From assembly GCA_018266295.1 (NCBI GenBank), contig JAFEAQ010000011.1:1029626-1093625 (forward strand): a stretch of 64,000 nucleotides of DNA, given 5' to 3'. Below the pieces are notes generated by a model. The model was not told the DNA's origin. It did not search any database and saw only the letters and a list, made by a program, of their open reading frames with translations. Origin of the DNA: Bdellovibrionales bacterium. Lineage in GTDB: Bacteria > Bdellovibrionota > Bdellovibrionia > Bdellovibrionales > Bdellovibrionaceae. Shown here piece after piece: positions 56,296 to 64,000 of the stretch (position 1 is its first letter; each line of letters begins with the position of its first letter). The translations under genes and the position numbers were made by a program.

Positions 56296-58384
56296 TGTTT
56301 AACTCCACCAAAGCGACGGATTGTACATTTGCGTCGGATGTTAATTCGTTATGAGACAAAATCACCAGTTGCGGAATGAATCTGTGAGTCAGCTTAAACA
56401 AGTGACGACGTGACGTCGGGCTTGTTAACAAGATCGGCTGACCCGCGATTTCAGGATGCGTTTCTACCGTGCGAGCGATCTCTCCAATGAGTCTATGCGC
56501 CGTATTTGGATCCATCACCAACTGAACGCCCTGCTCTGTTTGCAACAAGGAATTCGCAATCAATTCTTCAATCACTGGATGCAATGTCATCACCGGAATA
56601 TTGCCAAGCTCCGTCGTATACTTCGCCGTAATCGAGCGAGCCAAAGCACGACGGACATTCTCGGTCAGAACCTCAGTGTCTTTATTGCGAGGAGCTTCAT
56701 CCGCCAAGGTTTCAAAAATTGTCAGCAGGTCGCGGATAGAAACCTGTTCTTTCAACAAGCCTTGCAATACGCGCACGACAGCACCCAAAGACATTTGATC
56801 CGGGATAAGCTCTTCCACCACTTTCGGGTGAGACTTTTTAAAGTTATCAACCAACGAAGAAGCTTCCTGACGGCCAAGGAGTTCATGCGCATGCGTACGT
56901 ACGATCTCTGTCAAGTGAGTCGCCATCACTGTCGGCAAATCCACCACCGTGTAACCGGCCATTTCAGCTTCTTCCTTGCGATTCGGCGAAACCCAAAGAG
57001 CATCCAAACCAAACGCAGGCTCCTTCGTAGGAATACCTTCGATACGCTCCATCACGTTGCCTGGATCCATCGCCAGCATGAATTCGGGGCGAAGAGTTCC
57101 GCCGCCGACTCTGTTCCCTTTAATAAGGACGCGGTATTCACCCGGAGCCAACTGCAAGTTGTCGCGGATATGAATACTCGGCACAACGATGCCAAGATCG
57201 AGAGCAAACTGTTTACGGATACTGACGATACGCTCGAGAAGATCGCCGCTTTTGTCAGATTCAACGATATTAATAAGACCATAACCCACTTCGAGCTCGA
57301 CGAGATCCAGAGGAAGCATCGTCTCGATGTTTTCTTTCTTCGGTGCGGAAGCCACCACTTCGGCGGCTTTTTTCTCGTTTTCTTCTTTTTCCTGTTTGTA
57401 GCGATTAATGACCCAAGAAACCGTTCCAAGAATGATCGACATGAATAAGAATGGAACTGTCGGAAGACCCGGCACCAAGGCCAGCAACCCGATAACCGCT
57501 GCCGAAATCGCCACAGCACGTGGATTTACCAAGAGCTGACCCGCAACCTCAGCACCCATGTTCTCATCCGTGCTCGAACTGCGGGTTACGATCATACCGG
57601 CCGCCGTGGAGATAATAAGTGCCGGAATCTGAGCCAAGAGACCGTCACCGATCGTCAGCATCGTGTAGTACTTGGCAGCTGTCGAAATATCGAGGCCTTT
57701 TTGGATCACACCAATCAAAAGACCGCCAATGATATTGATCAAAGTAATGATGATACCGGCAATCGCATCACCACGTACGAACTTCGAGGCACCATCCATC
57801 GCACCATAAAAATCCGCCTCTTGCTCGATCTCTTTACGGCGTTTGCGGGCGTCAGCTTCCGTGATGAGGCCGGCGTTCAAGTCGGCATCGATCGCCATTT
57901 GCTTACCAGGCATCGCATCCAAAGTGAAACGTGCTGCAACCTCAGCGACGCGTCCAGAACCCTTGGTGATTACGATGAAGTTGATCACGATCAAGATCAT
58001 GAAGACGATGATACCGATCACATAGTTATTACCGACAACGAAGTTACCGAAAGCCTCGATCACGTCACCGGCAGCATGAGTTCCCTCATGACCATGAGTC
58101 AGGATCAAACGAGTCGTTGCCACGTTCATCGACAAACGGAACAAAGTCGTCATCAAAAGCAATGACGGGAACGACGTAAAATCAAGAGCACGCTTTACGT
58201 AGATGGAAACAACCAGGATCAACAAGCTCAAAGACAGAGAGAAACTCAATGACAAGTCGAGCATTATTGGCGGGAGCGGAATGATCATGACCGCAAGGAT
58301 TGCTAACAACCCGAAGGCAATGAATAAATCCGTATTCTTGGTGAACTTTTCGAATCTCTTGATGAATTGAAACAACGGTTCCAT
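56285..58384 (-). CDS. flhA: Flagellar export protein FlhA
   Basis: 699 residues, standard length. Seven to eight membrane helices occupy residues 1-330, with the FHIPEP-like loop region (GSGRVAEVAARFTLDAMPGKQMAIDADLNAGLITEADARKRRKEIEQEADFYGAMDGASKFVRGDAIAG). The cytoplasmic C-terminal domain (about 370-699) binds export chaperones (GNRVGGGTLRPEFMLAMDP, TVVDLPTVMATHLTEI). FlhA forms the nonameric gate of the flagellar type III apparatus. Its start shares one base with the flhB stop. Confidence 0.97.
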   Translation of the reverse strand: MEPLFQFIKRFEKFTKNTDLFIAFGLLAILAVMIIPLPPIMLDLSLSFSLSLSLLILVVSIYVKRALDFTSFPSLLLMTTLFRLSMNVATTRLILTHGHEGTHAAGDVIEAFGNFVVGNNYVIGIIVFMILIVINFIVITKGSGRVAEVAARFTLDAMPGKQMAIDADLNAGLITEADARKRRKEIEQEADFYGAMDGASKFVRGDAIAGIIITLINIIGGLLIGVIQKGLDISTAAKYYTMLTIGDGLLAQIPALIISTAAGMIVTRSSSTDENMGAEVAGQLLVNPRAVAISAAVIGLLALVPGLPTVPFLFMSIILGTVSWVINRYKQEKEENEKKAAEVVASAPKKENIETMLPLDLVELEVGYGLINIVESDKSGDLLERIVSIRKQFALDLGIVVPSIHIRDNLQLAPGEYRVLIKGNRVGGGTLRPEFMLAMDPGNVMERIEGIPTKEPAFGLDALWVSPNRKEEAEMAGYTVVDLPTVMATHLTEIVRTHAHELLGRQEASSLVDNFKKSHPKVVEELIPDQMSLGAVVRVLQGLLKEQVSIRDLLTIFETLADEAPRNKDTEVLTENVRRALARSITAKYTTELGNIPVMTLHPVIEELIANSLLQTEQGVQLVMDPNTAHRLIGEIARTVETHPEIAGQPILLTSPTSRRHLFKLTHRFIPQLVILSHNELTSDANVQSVALVELNNAG

Positions 58385-59448
58385 TATCTTCTCACCTTTT
58401 TACGTAACTTATAAACATACGAAAGAACTTCTGCGACCGCGACGAACAGTTCGCGAGGAATCACTTGGCCGATCTTGAGGGTTTTATAAATAGTTCGAGC
58501 CAATGGTTTGTTCTCAACAATAGGAATATTGTGTTCGCGTGCGATTTCTTTAATTTTTTCAGCCATGAAATCAGCGCCTTTAGCCACGATCTGTGGCGCC
58601 GGCAAGTTCGCGTCGTACTTCAATACAACCGCGATATGAGTTGGATTCGTGATCACGACGTCTGCTTTTGGAATCGCATCCATCATACGCTTGCTCGCGC
58701 GCTCGCGTTGCATACGGCGGACACGAGCCTTGATCATCGGATCCCCCTCGCGGGATTTAGCTTCTTCTTTCACTTCTTGCTTGGTCATCATCATTTCTTT
58801 TTCAAGCTTCCAACGCTGAAAGAAATAGTCCGCAGCTGACAGAATCAGCATCATCATGCCGATACCACCGAGCAGGCGAATCACGATGCCACCGATGTAC
58901 TGGAAAATACCTTCCAGAGAATAACCGATCAGGTAAGGAACCTTCACCACTTCTGAACGAAGCAAGAAGTACAGAACCATCCCGATAAAGAGCAATTTCA
59001 AGAAGGACTTCAATCCTTCTACCAAAGCGCGCATACTGAAAACGCGTTTAAAGCCTTCAATCGGATTCAATTTATTGAAGTCCGGGCTCATCGCATCTTC
59101 AACCTGCATGAAACCTACTTGAGCAATCGACGAGATCGCACTGATCAACGCAGCAACAGCCATGACCGGCGCAATCAAGATAAACATCTTCTGCGCACAG
59201 AACGTCATAGCTTCCGTGAAATTGCCGGAGCGGATGGTGGTCACGAGCTGTGGACCGAATGAGTAATTGAATACTTCATAGATGTTTTGAAAAAAGAAAC
59301 GACTGAGAGCATAAATGCCCCCAGCAAACGTCAACAATAGCAAGCACGACGCCAACTCTTTCGTTTGCGCCACTTGACCACGTCTACGGAAGTCTTCCCT
59401 CCGGGCGTCCGTCGCCTGTTCCGTCTTCTCTTCTTGGTCCTCTGCCAC
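58384..59448 (-). CDS. flhB: Flagellar export switch protein FlhB
   Basis: 354 residues. The N-terminus EKTEQATDARREDFRRRGQVAQTKEL, four membrane helices, and the cytoplasmic autocleavage site NPTH (268-271) within VVITNPTHIAVVLKYD identify FlhB. Cleavage between Asn and Pro switches export from rod/hook to filament proteins. The C-terminal half also has ENKPLARTIYKTLKIGQVIP. It lies between fliR and flhA with minimal spacing. Confidence 0.97.
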   Translation of the reverse strand: MAEDQEEKTEQATDARREDFRRRGQVAQTKELASCLLLLTFAGGIYALSRFFFQNIYEVFNYSFGPQLVTTIRSGNFTEAMTFCAQKMFILIAPVMAVAALISAISSIAQVGFMQVEDAMSPDFNKLNPIEGFKRVFSMRALVEGLKSFLKLLFIGMVLYFLLRSEVVKVPYLIGYSLEGIFQYIGGIVIRLLGGIGMMMLILSAADYFFQRWKLEKEMMMTKQEVKEEAKSREGDPMIKARVRRMQRERASKRMMDAIPKADVVITNPTHIAVVLKYDANLPAPQIVAKGADFMAEKIKEIAREHNIPIVENKPLARTIYKTLKIGQVIPRELFVAVAEVLSYVYKLRKKVRR

Positions 59449-59462
59449 CTAAATGTTCCTTC

Positions 59463-60242
59463 CTAGAACGCTAAGGCTTTCATTACCAACAACATCTTCG
59501 TCTGCGTTAAATCCAAAATCCCGTTCATCTCCATGACGAGTAATGGAATACAGATAAACATCAAAACAAAACCCAACATCAAAGTAACCGGCATACTGGT
59601 TACTAAAACGTTGATTTGGGGTACGGCTCTTCCCAAAACCCCCATGGCGATGTTTGTGATCAAGATCGCGCCGATAATCGGAGCGCACATTTTGATGGCC
59701 ATGACCATCATGTCTTGAACAAAACCCGCCATCTCAGCCATTGGCCCTACGTTGAATTTCAACTGTGCCAAAGGAATCAGCTCATAACTTTGAGCAATTC
59801 CCGTCACCAACATGTGGTGGCCATTGACTGCGAAAAAAATCAAAGTCGCGATCGTATTGTAAAACTGTTCCACCGTATTGCTGTTTTGACCCAGCATCGG
59901 ATTAAAAATCTGTGCTTGGCCCAAACCGATAGAAACCGAAATCAACTCTCCCGTCATGCCCACCGCGAAGAAAAACAAACGGGTCAGAAAACCTAAACTC
60001 AAACCGACAGCCACTTCACGGGCTGACAACAGAACCAGATCCTCAGTCAAACGAGCGGCTTCCGCGCCCGAGATGTGAATCGCCGGCATGACCACCATCG
60101 AAAACACAACCGCTAAAAGAATCTTAATCGGAACGCTGATATTACCCGAGCCGAAAACCACAGACGAAACCACGAACGCAATCATCCTCAAGAAGATGAG
60201 TCCGAACATGATCACTTGTGCTTCCGACATCGTATAGAACAA
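59463..60242 (-). CDS. fliR: Flagellar export protein FliR
   Basis: 259 residues with six membrane segments; FLRMIAFVVSSVVFGSGNISVPIKILLA at the N-terminus is typical. A TTG at 60242 has AAGGGG 9 bases upstream, whereas the ATG at 60230 (MSEAQVIMF) has no ribosome site at the right distance. I therefore keep the TTG start. FliR forms the export gate with FliP and FliQ. Confidence 0.93.
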   Translation of the reverse strand: MFYTMSEAQVIMFGLIFLRMIAFVVSSVVFGSGNISVPIKILLAVVFSMVVMPAIHISGAEAARLTEDLVLLSAREVAVGLSLGFLTRLFFFAVGMTGELISVSIGLGQAQIFNPMLGQNSNTVEQFYNTIATLIFFAVNGHHMLVTGIAQSYELIPLAQLKFNVGPMAEMAGFVQDMMVMAIKMCAPIIGAILITNIAMGVLGRAVPQINVLVTSMPVTLMLGFVLMFICIPLLVMEMNGILDLTQTKMLLVMKALAF

Positions 60243-60253
60243 ATGCGTCCCCT

Positions 60254-60526
60254 TTATTCCCGTACAATCGTTGCAATATTCTCAAACAAACTCACCGTGT
60301 AGTTGCTCATCACGTCCATCATCCACGGACCCGCGAGCACAAACACCAGCGCCACGACGATCATCTTCGGAATGAATGTCAGTGTGGATTCATTGATCTG
60401 AGTTAAAGCTTGGAAGATACTTACAGCCAAACCGATGACCAACGTGCTCAAGAGCATCGGCGCCGCCAACATTGCCGTCGTGCGAAGTGCGTCTTGTCCT
60501 AGCTTGATAATAATCTCTTCAGTCAT
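60254..60526 (-). CDS. fliQ: Flagellar export protein FliQ
   Basis: 90 residues with two membrane helices (MLAAPMLLSTLVIGLAVSIF and FIPKMIVVALVFVLAGPWMM), and LTQINESTLTFIPK between them as in the family. It forms the export gate with FliP and FliR. Spacing to neighbours is 9-11 bases. Confidence 0.95.
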   Translation of the reverse strand: MTEEIIIKLGQDALRTTAMLAAPMLLSTLVIGLAVSIFQALTQINESTLTFIPKMIVVALVFVLAGPWMMDVMSNYTVSLFENIATIVRE

Positions 60527-60535
60527 CGCCTACTC

Positions 60536-61276
60536 CTACCCGAAACTCTTCACCATCGAACCGATGAGAAGACCCCAGCCATCGACCAAAACAAAAAGCA
60601 TAATTTTAAACGGCAGTGAAATTACTACCGGCGGCAACATCATCATCCCCATTGCCATTAAGACACTTGAAGCAACGATATCGATCACTAAGAACGGCAA
60701 GAAAATGATAAATCCGATCTGGAAAGCCGTTTTTAATTCAGACACAACGAAAGCCGGAACCAAAACGATCGTAGGAACGTCCGCACGAGTTTTTGGCGCT
60801 TCGATTTTCGCGAGCTTTACAAACAAAGCCAGATCTTGGTCGCGTGTCTGATGGAACATAAACTTCCTGAGGGGCGCCAGCGAGTTTTCAAGAGCCACGT
60901 CCTGGGAAATTTTTCCAGCCAAATACGGCTGCACACCTGTTTCGTTCACTTCTTTAAAGGCCGGACCCATCACAAAGAAGGTCAGGAACAAAGACAAACC
61001 CACCAACAACTGATTCGGTGGCATTTGCTGAATACCCATCGCTTGGCGCAAGAAGCTCAAAACGATGATGATACGAGTAAAACCCGTCATCATGATCAAG
61101 ATCGCCGGAGCCAAAGTCAGCACCGTCATGATCAAAACTAATTTAATGGCATTCACGACTTCATTTGGGTTGTCAGTTGTTTTGAAACCCAAATTCACTG
61201 TTGGCAAAGTCACTTGTTGTGCCATCGCCCAGGAGCCAAAAAGAACAATACCTGCCATCAGTAAGAATTTTTTCAC
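60536..61276 (-). CDS. fliP: Flagellar export protein FliP
   Basis: 246 residues with a cleavable signal peptide (MKKFLLMAGIVLFGSWAMA), as usual for FliP, and four membrane segments. Signatures are MMTGFTRIIIVLSFLRQAMGIQQMPPNQLLVGLSLFLTFFVM, VPTIVLVPAFVVSELKTAFQIGFIIFLPFLVIDIVASSVLMAMGMMMLPP and the C-terminal LVDGWGLL. It forms the pentameric core of the export gate. It overlaps fliO by 4 bases. Confidence 0.96.
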   Translation of the reverse strand: MKKFLLMAGIVLFGSWAMAQQVTLPTVNLGFKTTDNPNEVVNAIKLVLIMTVLTLAPAILIMMTGFTRIIIVLSFLRQAMGIQQMPPNQLLVGLSLFLTFFVMGPAFKEVNETGVQPYLAGKISQDVALENSLAPLRKFMFHQTRDQDLALFVKLAKIEAPKTRADVPTIVLVPAFVVSELKTAFQIGFIIFLPFLVIDIVASSVLMAMGMMMLPPVVISLPFKIMLFVLVDGWGLLIGSMVKSFG

Positions 61277-61959
61277 TGGAAAGACCTCATGCCTTTCAAC
61301 TTCTTAGAAACGACGTCTTTTACTCCGCGGATCGAAAACTCTTCTTCGTCTTCAGTTTCCACCGTCGCATCGGGAGCCGTCTTAACTGACGGAGTGTATT
61401 TCGTAGCAGGCACGTTCGCGAAAGTATCTGCGAAGTTACCGCTATGAATTTCTTCTGGAACTTCGTCATCCAACAAAGCCAAAGACTTAATCATATTGAT
61501 GTTTTGATCTGTTACACCGATCAGGATGCTTTCACCCGCAACGCGAATGATTGCCAAAGATTTCTTTGGACCCAAATAGTGCTGAGTCAAAACTTTGATT
61601 TCGTTATTCTTACCGGCGGCAAAACTCGTTTTAGAGTATTTGCGCATGTAAATGTAAGCGCCTGTACCAAGGACACCCATCATCGAAACGATCAGAATCA
61701 ATCTGAAGATAGGAGAACCTTCCTCTGAAGCTTTCTTGGGGGAATTCAGATTCAAAGGAATTTCTGATTCTTTCTTGTTCTCAACAACAGCATCTTTATT
61801 CTCAGTCGCGGCACCAACTGCTACCGGAGCCGATTCAGCTTTCGCCGTCTCAGTCACAGCTACTTCCGTCGCTGCTGGAGCAGCCGCAGACTTCGCCGTT
61901 TCTTTTGCAGAAACTGCCAAACTTACCATTAATAAAGATGTAACTAGTAACAAGCGCAT
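61273..61959 (-). CDS. fliO: FliO-like flagellar assembly protein
   Basis: 228 residues. A signal peptide, then an Ala/Glu/Val-rich region (about 20-80), one membrane helix (FRLILIVSMMGVLGTGAYIY), then the FliO domain (IKVLTQHYLGPKKSLAIIRVAGESILIGVTDQNINMI). FliO stabilises FliP during assembly. The N-terminal extension with a long periplasmic Ala-rich stretch is more than the short E. coli form has. It overlaps fliP by 4 bases. Confidence 0.85.
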   Translation of the reverse strand: MRLLLVTSLLMVSLAVSAKETAKSAAAPAATEVAVTETAKAESAPVAVGAATENKDAVVENKKESEIPLNLNSPKKASEEGSPIFRLILIVSMMGVLGTGAYIYMRKYSKTSFAAGKNNEIKVLTQHYLGPKKSLAIIRVAGESILIGVTDQNINMIKSLALLDDEVPEEIHSGNFADTFANVPATKYTPSVKTAPDATVETEDEEEFSIRGVKDVVSKKLKGMRSFQ

Positions 61960-61973
61960 GAATACCTCGTTAA

Positions 61974-62378
61974 TTATTTCAACTGCTCAATACGTTCGGT
62001 CGGGCTAATGATATCTGTCAGACGCACACCGAATTTTTCATTGACCACAACGGCTTCACCGCGGGCGATGAGTTTTTCGTTGACGTAGACTTCCATCGGC
62101 TCACCTGCCAATTTCGCAAGCTCGATCACGCTACCTTGAGTGAGATTCAACAACTCGCTCACCGGCATTTTTGTACGGCCCAATTCCACAGTCACACGAA
62201 GTGGAATGTCCAAAATCAATTGCAAGTTTTTATCTTTCGGTCCGGCGCCGCCGCCGCTCATGCCGCCAGCACCACCGCCTCCGCCGCCTGCGTCGCCCCC
62301 GCCTTTACCAGCGAGCGCGTCGTTCATCGCGGCTGCTTCTTCTGCGAGCTGATCCGCTAGATTCTCTAAATCGTTCAT
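61974..62378 (-). CDS. fliN: Flagellar motor switch protein FliN
   Basis: 134 residues. An N-terminal acidic helix (1-24), a Gly-rich linker (25-46, mostly Gly with a few Ala, Ser and Met) and the C-terminal SpoA domain (LILDIPLRVTVELGRTKMPVSELLNLTQGSVIELAK, VNEKLIARGEAVVVNEKFGVRLTDII). FliN forms the base of the C-ring and binds CheY-P and FliH. The Gly linker is unusual in composition. Spacing to fliM is 12 bases. Confidence 0.95.
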   Translation of the reverse strand: MNDLENLADQLAEEAAAMNDALAGKGGGDAGGGGGGAGGMSGGGAGPKDKNLQLILDIPLRVTVELGRTKMPVSELLNLTQGSVIELAKLAGEPMEVYVNEKLIARGEAVVVNEKFGVRLTDIISPTERIEQLK

Positions 62379-62390
62379 GATGGCTTCCCC

Positions 62391-63395
62391 CTATTTCTCT
62401 ATTTGACGTGTGACTTGTACTGCCACCGTTCCGTGATGAATTCCGTAGTAACCTTTAAACTTTTTAACATTTTCAATTTGAATATCGATTTCGCCGGTCG
62501 CATCCTGATCGAGAGGAATCACGTCGCCGACTTTCATGTGCATCAGATCTTGTAAAAGAATCTCAGTTTGACCGAGGTTTACTTTCACTTCGCAGTTTGT
62601 CTCTAACAACTGCTCTTTGATGATCGCCGTCCAAAGCTTTTTATCTGTTTGATCAGATTCAACTTGGAAGCCGGATTGAAGTTTTTGTTTGATAGGCTCG
62701 ATGGTTGCGTAAGGCACAACCACTGAAATAGTTCCCGTCGCATTTTCCAATTCCACGTCGAATGTCGAAGCGATAACAACGTCTGTCGGTGGAACGATAC
62801 CGACGAACTGAGGATTGACCTCAGTTCGTACGAAAGAACAATCGATCTTTTCAACCGATGCCCAAGCATTTTCCAAATCATTGATCGCAAGTTCCACGAC
62901 CTTTTTAACGATCGAAAGTTCGATCTGCGTAAATTCCTTACCGTCGATCTTTGTATAAGGACGGTCAGCACCACCGAAGAAGCTATCTACCAAAGCATAA
63001 GCCAGCTTACTTTCGATCACCATCAAAGCCGAACCACGAAGAGAACCAAAACGCAAAACCGACATACACGTTGGCATCGGTAAGGTATTGATAAACTCAC
63101 CGAATTTTAAAAACTCAGTGCTTGTCAGGGTGATCGATGCAATCTTACGCAACGTTGATGACAACGAGACGCGGAATGCACGCATGAATTTCTCGTAGAT
63201 AACTTCGAGTTGCGGTAAGCGACCGCGGATAATACGGTCTTGGCTCGTTAAATCGTAGTTAACGACGTTCTTACCTTCTGTCGCTTTAACCGAACCGGAG
63301 CTCTCCGTTTTCGGCGTATCCGCGGTCGTCACCTCACCATCTGAGACGGCGGCTAGGAGCGCATCTACTTCACTTTGTGACAGGACCTGATTCAT
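62391..63395 (-). CDS. fliM: Flagellar motor switch protein FliM
   Basis: 334 residues. The CheY-binding N-terminus LSQSEVDALLAA is present (family LSQxEIDALL). The CheC-like middle domain contains IDGKEFTQIELSIVKKVVELAINDLENAW and the C-terminal SpoA domain is VNLGQTEILLQDLMHMKVGDVIPLDQD. It controls rotation sense in the C-ring. Confidence 0.96.
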   Translation of the reverse strand: MNQVLSQSEVDALLAAVSDGEVTTADTPKTESSGSVKATEGKNVVNYDLTSQDRIIRGRLPQLEVIYEKFMRAFRVSLSSTLRKIASITLTSTEFLKFGEFINTLPMPTCMSVLRFGSLRGSALMVIESKLAYALVDSFFGGADRPYTKIDGKEFTQIELSIVKKVVELAINDLENAWASVEKIDCSFVRTEVNPQFVGIVPPTDVVIASTFDVELENATGTISVVVPYATIEPIKQKLQSGFQVESDQTDKKLWTAIIKEQLLETNCEVKVNLGQTEILLQDLMHMKVGDVIPLDQDATGEIDIQIENVKKFKGYYGIHHGTVAVQVTRQIEK

Positions 63396-63404
63396 GCTCG
63401 ACCT

Positions 63405-63950
63405 CTAGTTATAGATAAATTCAGTAAAGAACACGTTTGAAATCTTTCCTTTTACTAAGAAAGAATTAATAGTGTCCTTGATTTCATTTCTGAGATTGTC
63501 TTTACCCTCTCGAGTTGAAACTTCCTCGTAGGTCTTGCTAGAGAGAATGATAATAATGATATCGCGCACTTGAGCCTTGCGCTTGTCGATCTCTTCCTGA
63601 ACGGCTGGGCCTTTCACTTCAAGTTCGATGCTCACGCTGGCAAGCTTACGGCCTTTAGAGCCCGCGAGATTGATGATGAACTTCTCTAAAGGAATGATTT
63701 GACCGACGAATTTCTTTTCTTCGGAGTTTTCCTTTTCGTGTTCTTGGGCTTCTTTTTCGCCCTTGATCACTTGCTCAATTTTTGGTTCTGCAGCTTCTTT
63801 TTGTTTGCCTTTATACAGCATGAAGCCCACGCCGGCGACCACCAACATGTTGATAACTGCCAGAGCAATCAGAATGATATTGTTTTTCCCGCCACCAGAT
63901 GGCGCCGCTGCTGGTTCTGCTGCCGCTGCCGCCGCTTTTTCCTCTGCCAC
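63405..63950 (-). CDS. fliL: Flagellar basal body protein FliL
   Basis: I start at GTG 63950 because AGGAGG lies 5 bases upstream (63955-63960); the open frame continues to a GTG at 63977. The 181-residue product has an Ala-rich N-terminus, one membrane helix (NNIILIALAVINMLVVAGVGFML), a Glu/Lys linker and a periplasmic domain (FVGQIIPLEKFIINLAGSKGRKLASVSIELEVKG ... VRDIIIIILSSKTYEEVSTREGKDNLRNEIKDTINSFL). FliL surrounds the stator and affects torque. It is the most upstream flagellar gene visible; its promoter lies beyond the window. Confidence 0.94.
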   Translation of the reverse strand: MAEEKAAAAAAEPAAAPSGGGKNNIILIALAVINMLVVAGVGFMLYKGKQKEAAEPKIEQVIKGEKEAQEHEKENSEEKKFVGQIIPLEKFIINLAGSKGRKLASVSIELEVKGPAVQEEIDKRKAQVRDIIIIILSSKTYEEVSTREGKDNLRNEIKDTINSFLVKGKISNVFFTEFIYN

Positions 63951-64000
63951 TTCATCCTCCTTGATGAATAGACACACCGATCTCAGTAAGTTATTAAGCA

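Noticed and set aside
56456-57448. A 330-codon frame on the plus strand opposite flhA
   Set aside because: Composition is Arg/His/Gln-rich as expected for an antisense shadow, and flhA is intact and full length on the other strand.
1-64000. tRNA, rRNA, tmRNA, transposase, phage or toxin-antitoxin genes
   Set aside because: I looked through the intergenic regions and found no tRNA-like folds, no rRNA sequence, no ssrA next to smpB and no mobile-element proteins.

Overview
The window looks like chromosomal DNA of a predatory or free-living Bdellovibrio-type bacterium (Bdellovibrionota). This rests on a TIGR02147/DUF4423-type regulator paired with a secreted protein, a complete fliL-to-fliA flagellar export block, a Tad/Flp-type pilus locus, a PilZ protein, many lipoproteins, and moderate G+C with dense, short-spaced genes. 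I saw no rRNA, tRNA, transposase, prophage or CRISPR array. The genus assignment is inference from gene content.

Layout. 1-2.4 kb: a MarR-controlled EmrA/EmrB-type efflux operon (the transporter runs off the left edge), with a possible leader peptide and terminator upstream. 2.6-5.8 kb: a hypothetical gene with a PilZ protein, a 26-residue membrane peptide, a charged lipoprotein, a HAMP membrane protein and smpB. 6-8 kb: a TIGR02147 regulator with its secreted partner. 8.2-11.7 kb: an operon pal, DUF4398 lipoprotein, cpoB-like, tsaD, rsmA. 11.8-16.4 kb: a large outer-membrane metalloprotease/propeller/barrel protein and three small genes. 16.4-18.3 kb: an O-antigen ligase-like protein and an SLBB export protein. 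18.4-24.2 kb: a coiled-coil protein, a repeat-rich intergenic region, small proteins, a DUF2723 membrane protein, a degenerate receiver/TPR protein and its partner. 24.3-28.7 kb: rlmI, a phytase/esterase-like protein, a Rieske oxygenase and folD. 29.2-32 kb and 37.7-40.1 kb: two halves of a Tad/Flp-type pilus system (pilins and assembly proteins; secretin and ATPase), separated by an amidohydrolase, a Met/Gly-rich secreted protein, a receiver-histidine kinase and a DJ-1-like protein. 40.9-46.8 kb: flavin oxidoreductase, cupin, aspS, a PHA-granule-type protein, rpoH and a secreted NlpC/P60-like protein. 46.9-53.1 kb: a cassette-like Cys-rich secreted gene between duplicated terminators, two paralogous lipoproteins with a 17-residue repeat solenoid, an EEP-fold hydrolase and a lipoprotein. 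53.1-64 kb: fliA, flhG, flhF, flhA, flhB, fliR, fliQ, fliP, fliO, fliN, fliM, fliL in one leftward block.

Most of the window is envelope and motility biology: flagellar export and regulation, Tad-type pili, Tol-Pal-linked lipoproteins, surface polysaccharide and secreted proteins, with translation housekeeping (smpB, rsmA, tsaD, rlmI, aspS) in between.

The most unusual signals are: (1) an intergenic repeat family present three times (about 5.9, 19.5-20.0 and 40.6-40.8 kb), whose hairpin stems vary by paired, compensatory changes; (2) two lipoproteins sharing a C-terminal solenoid of 17-residue AG repeats, one raised on a Pro/Thr stalk; (3) an AT-rich gene bounded by a perfect 39-base direct repeat that is itself a terminator; (4) a marR promoter that seems leaderless and is covered by paired palindromes; (5) an outer-membrane protein joining a zinc protease, a beta-propeller and a beta-barrel, divergent from pal.
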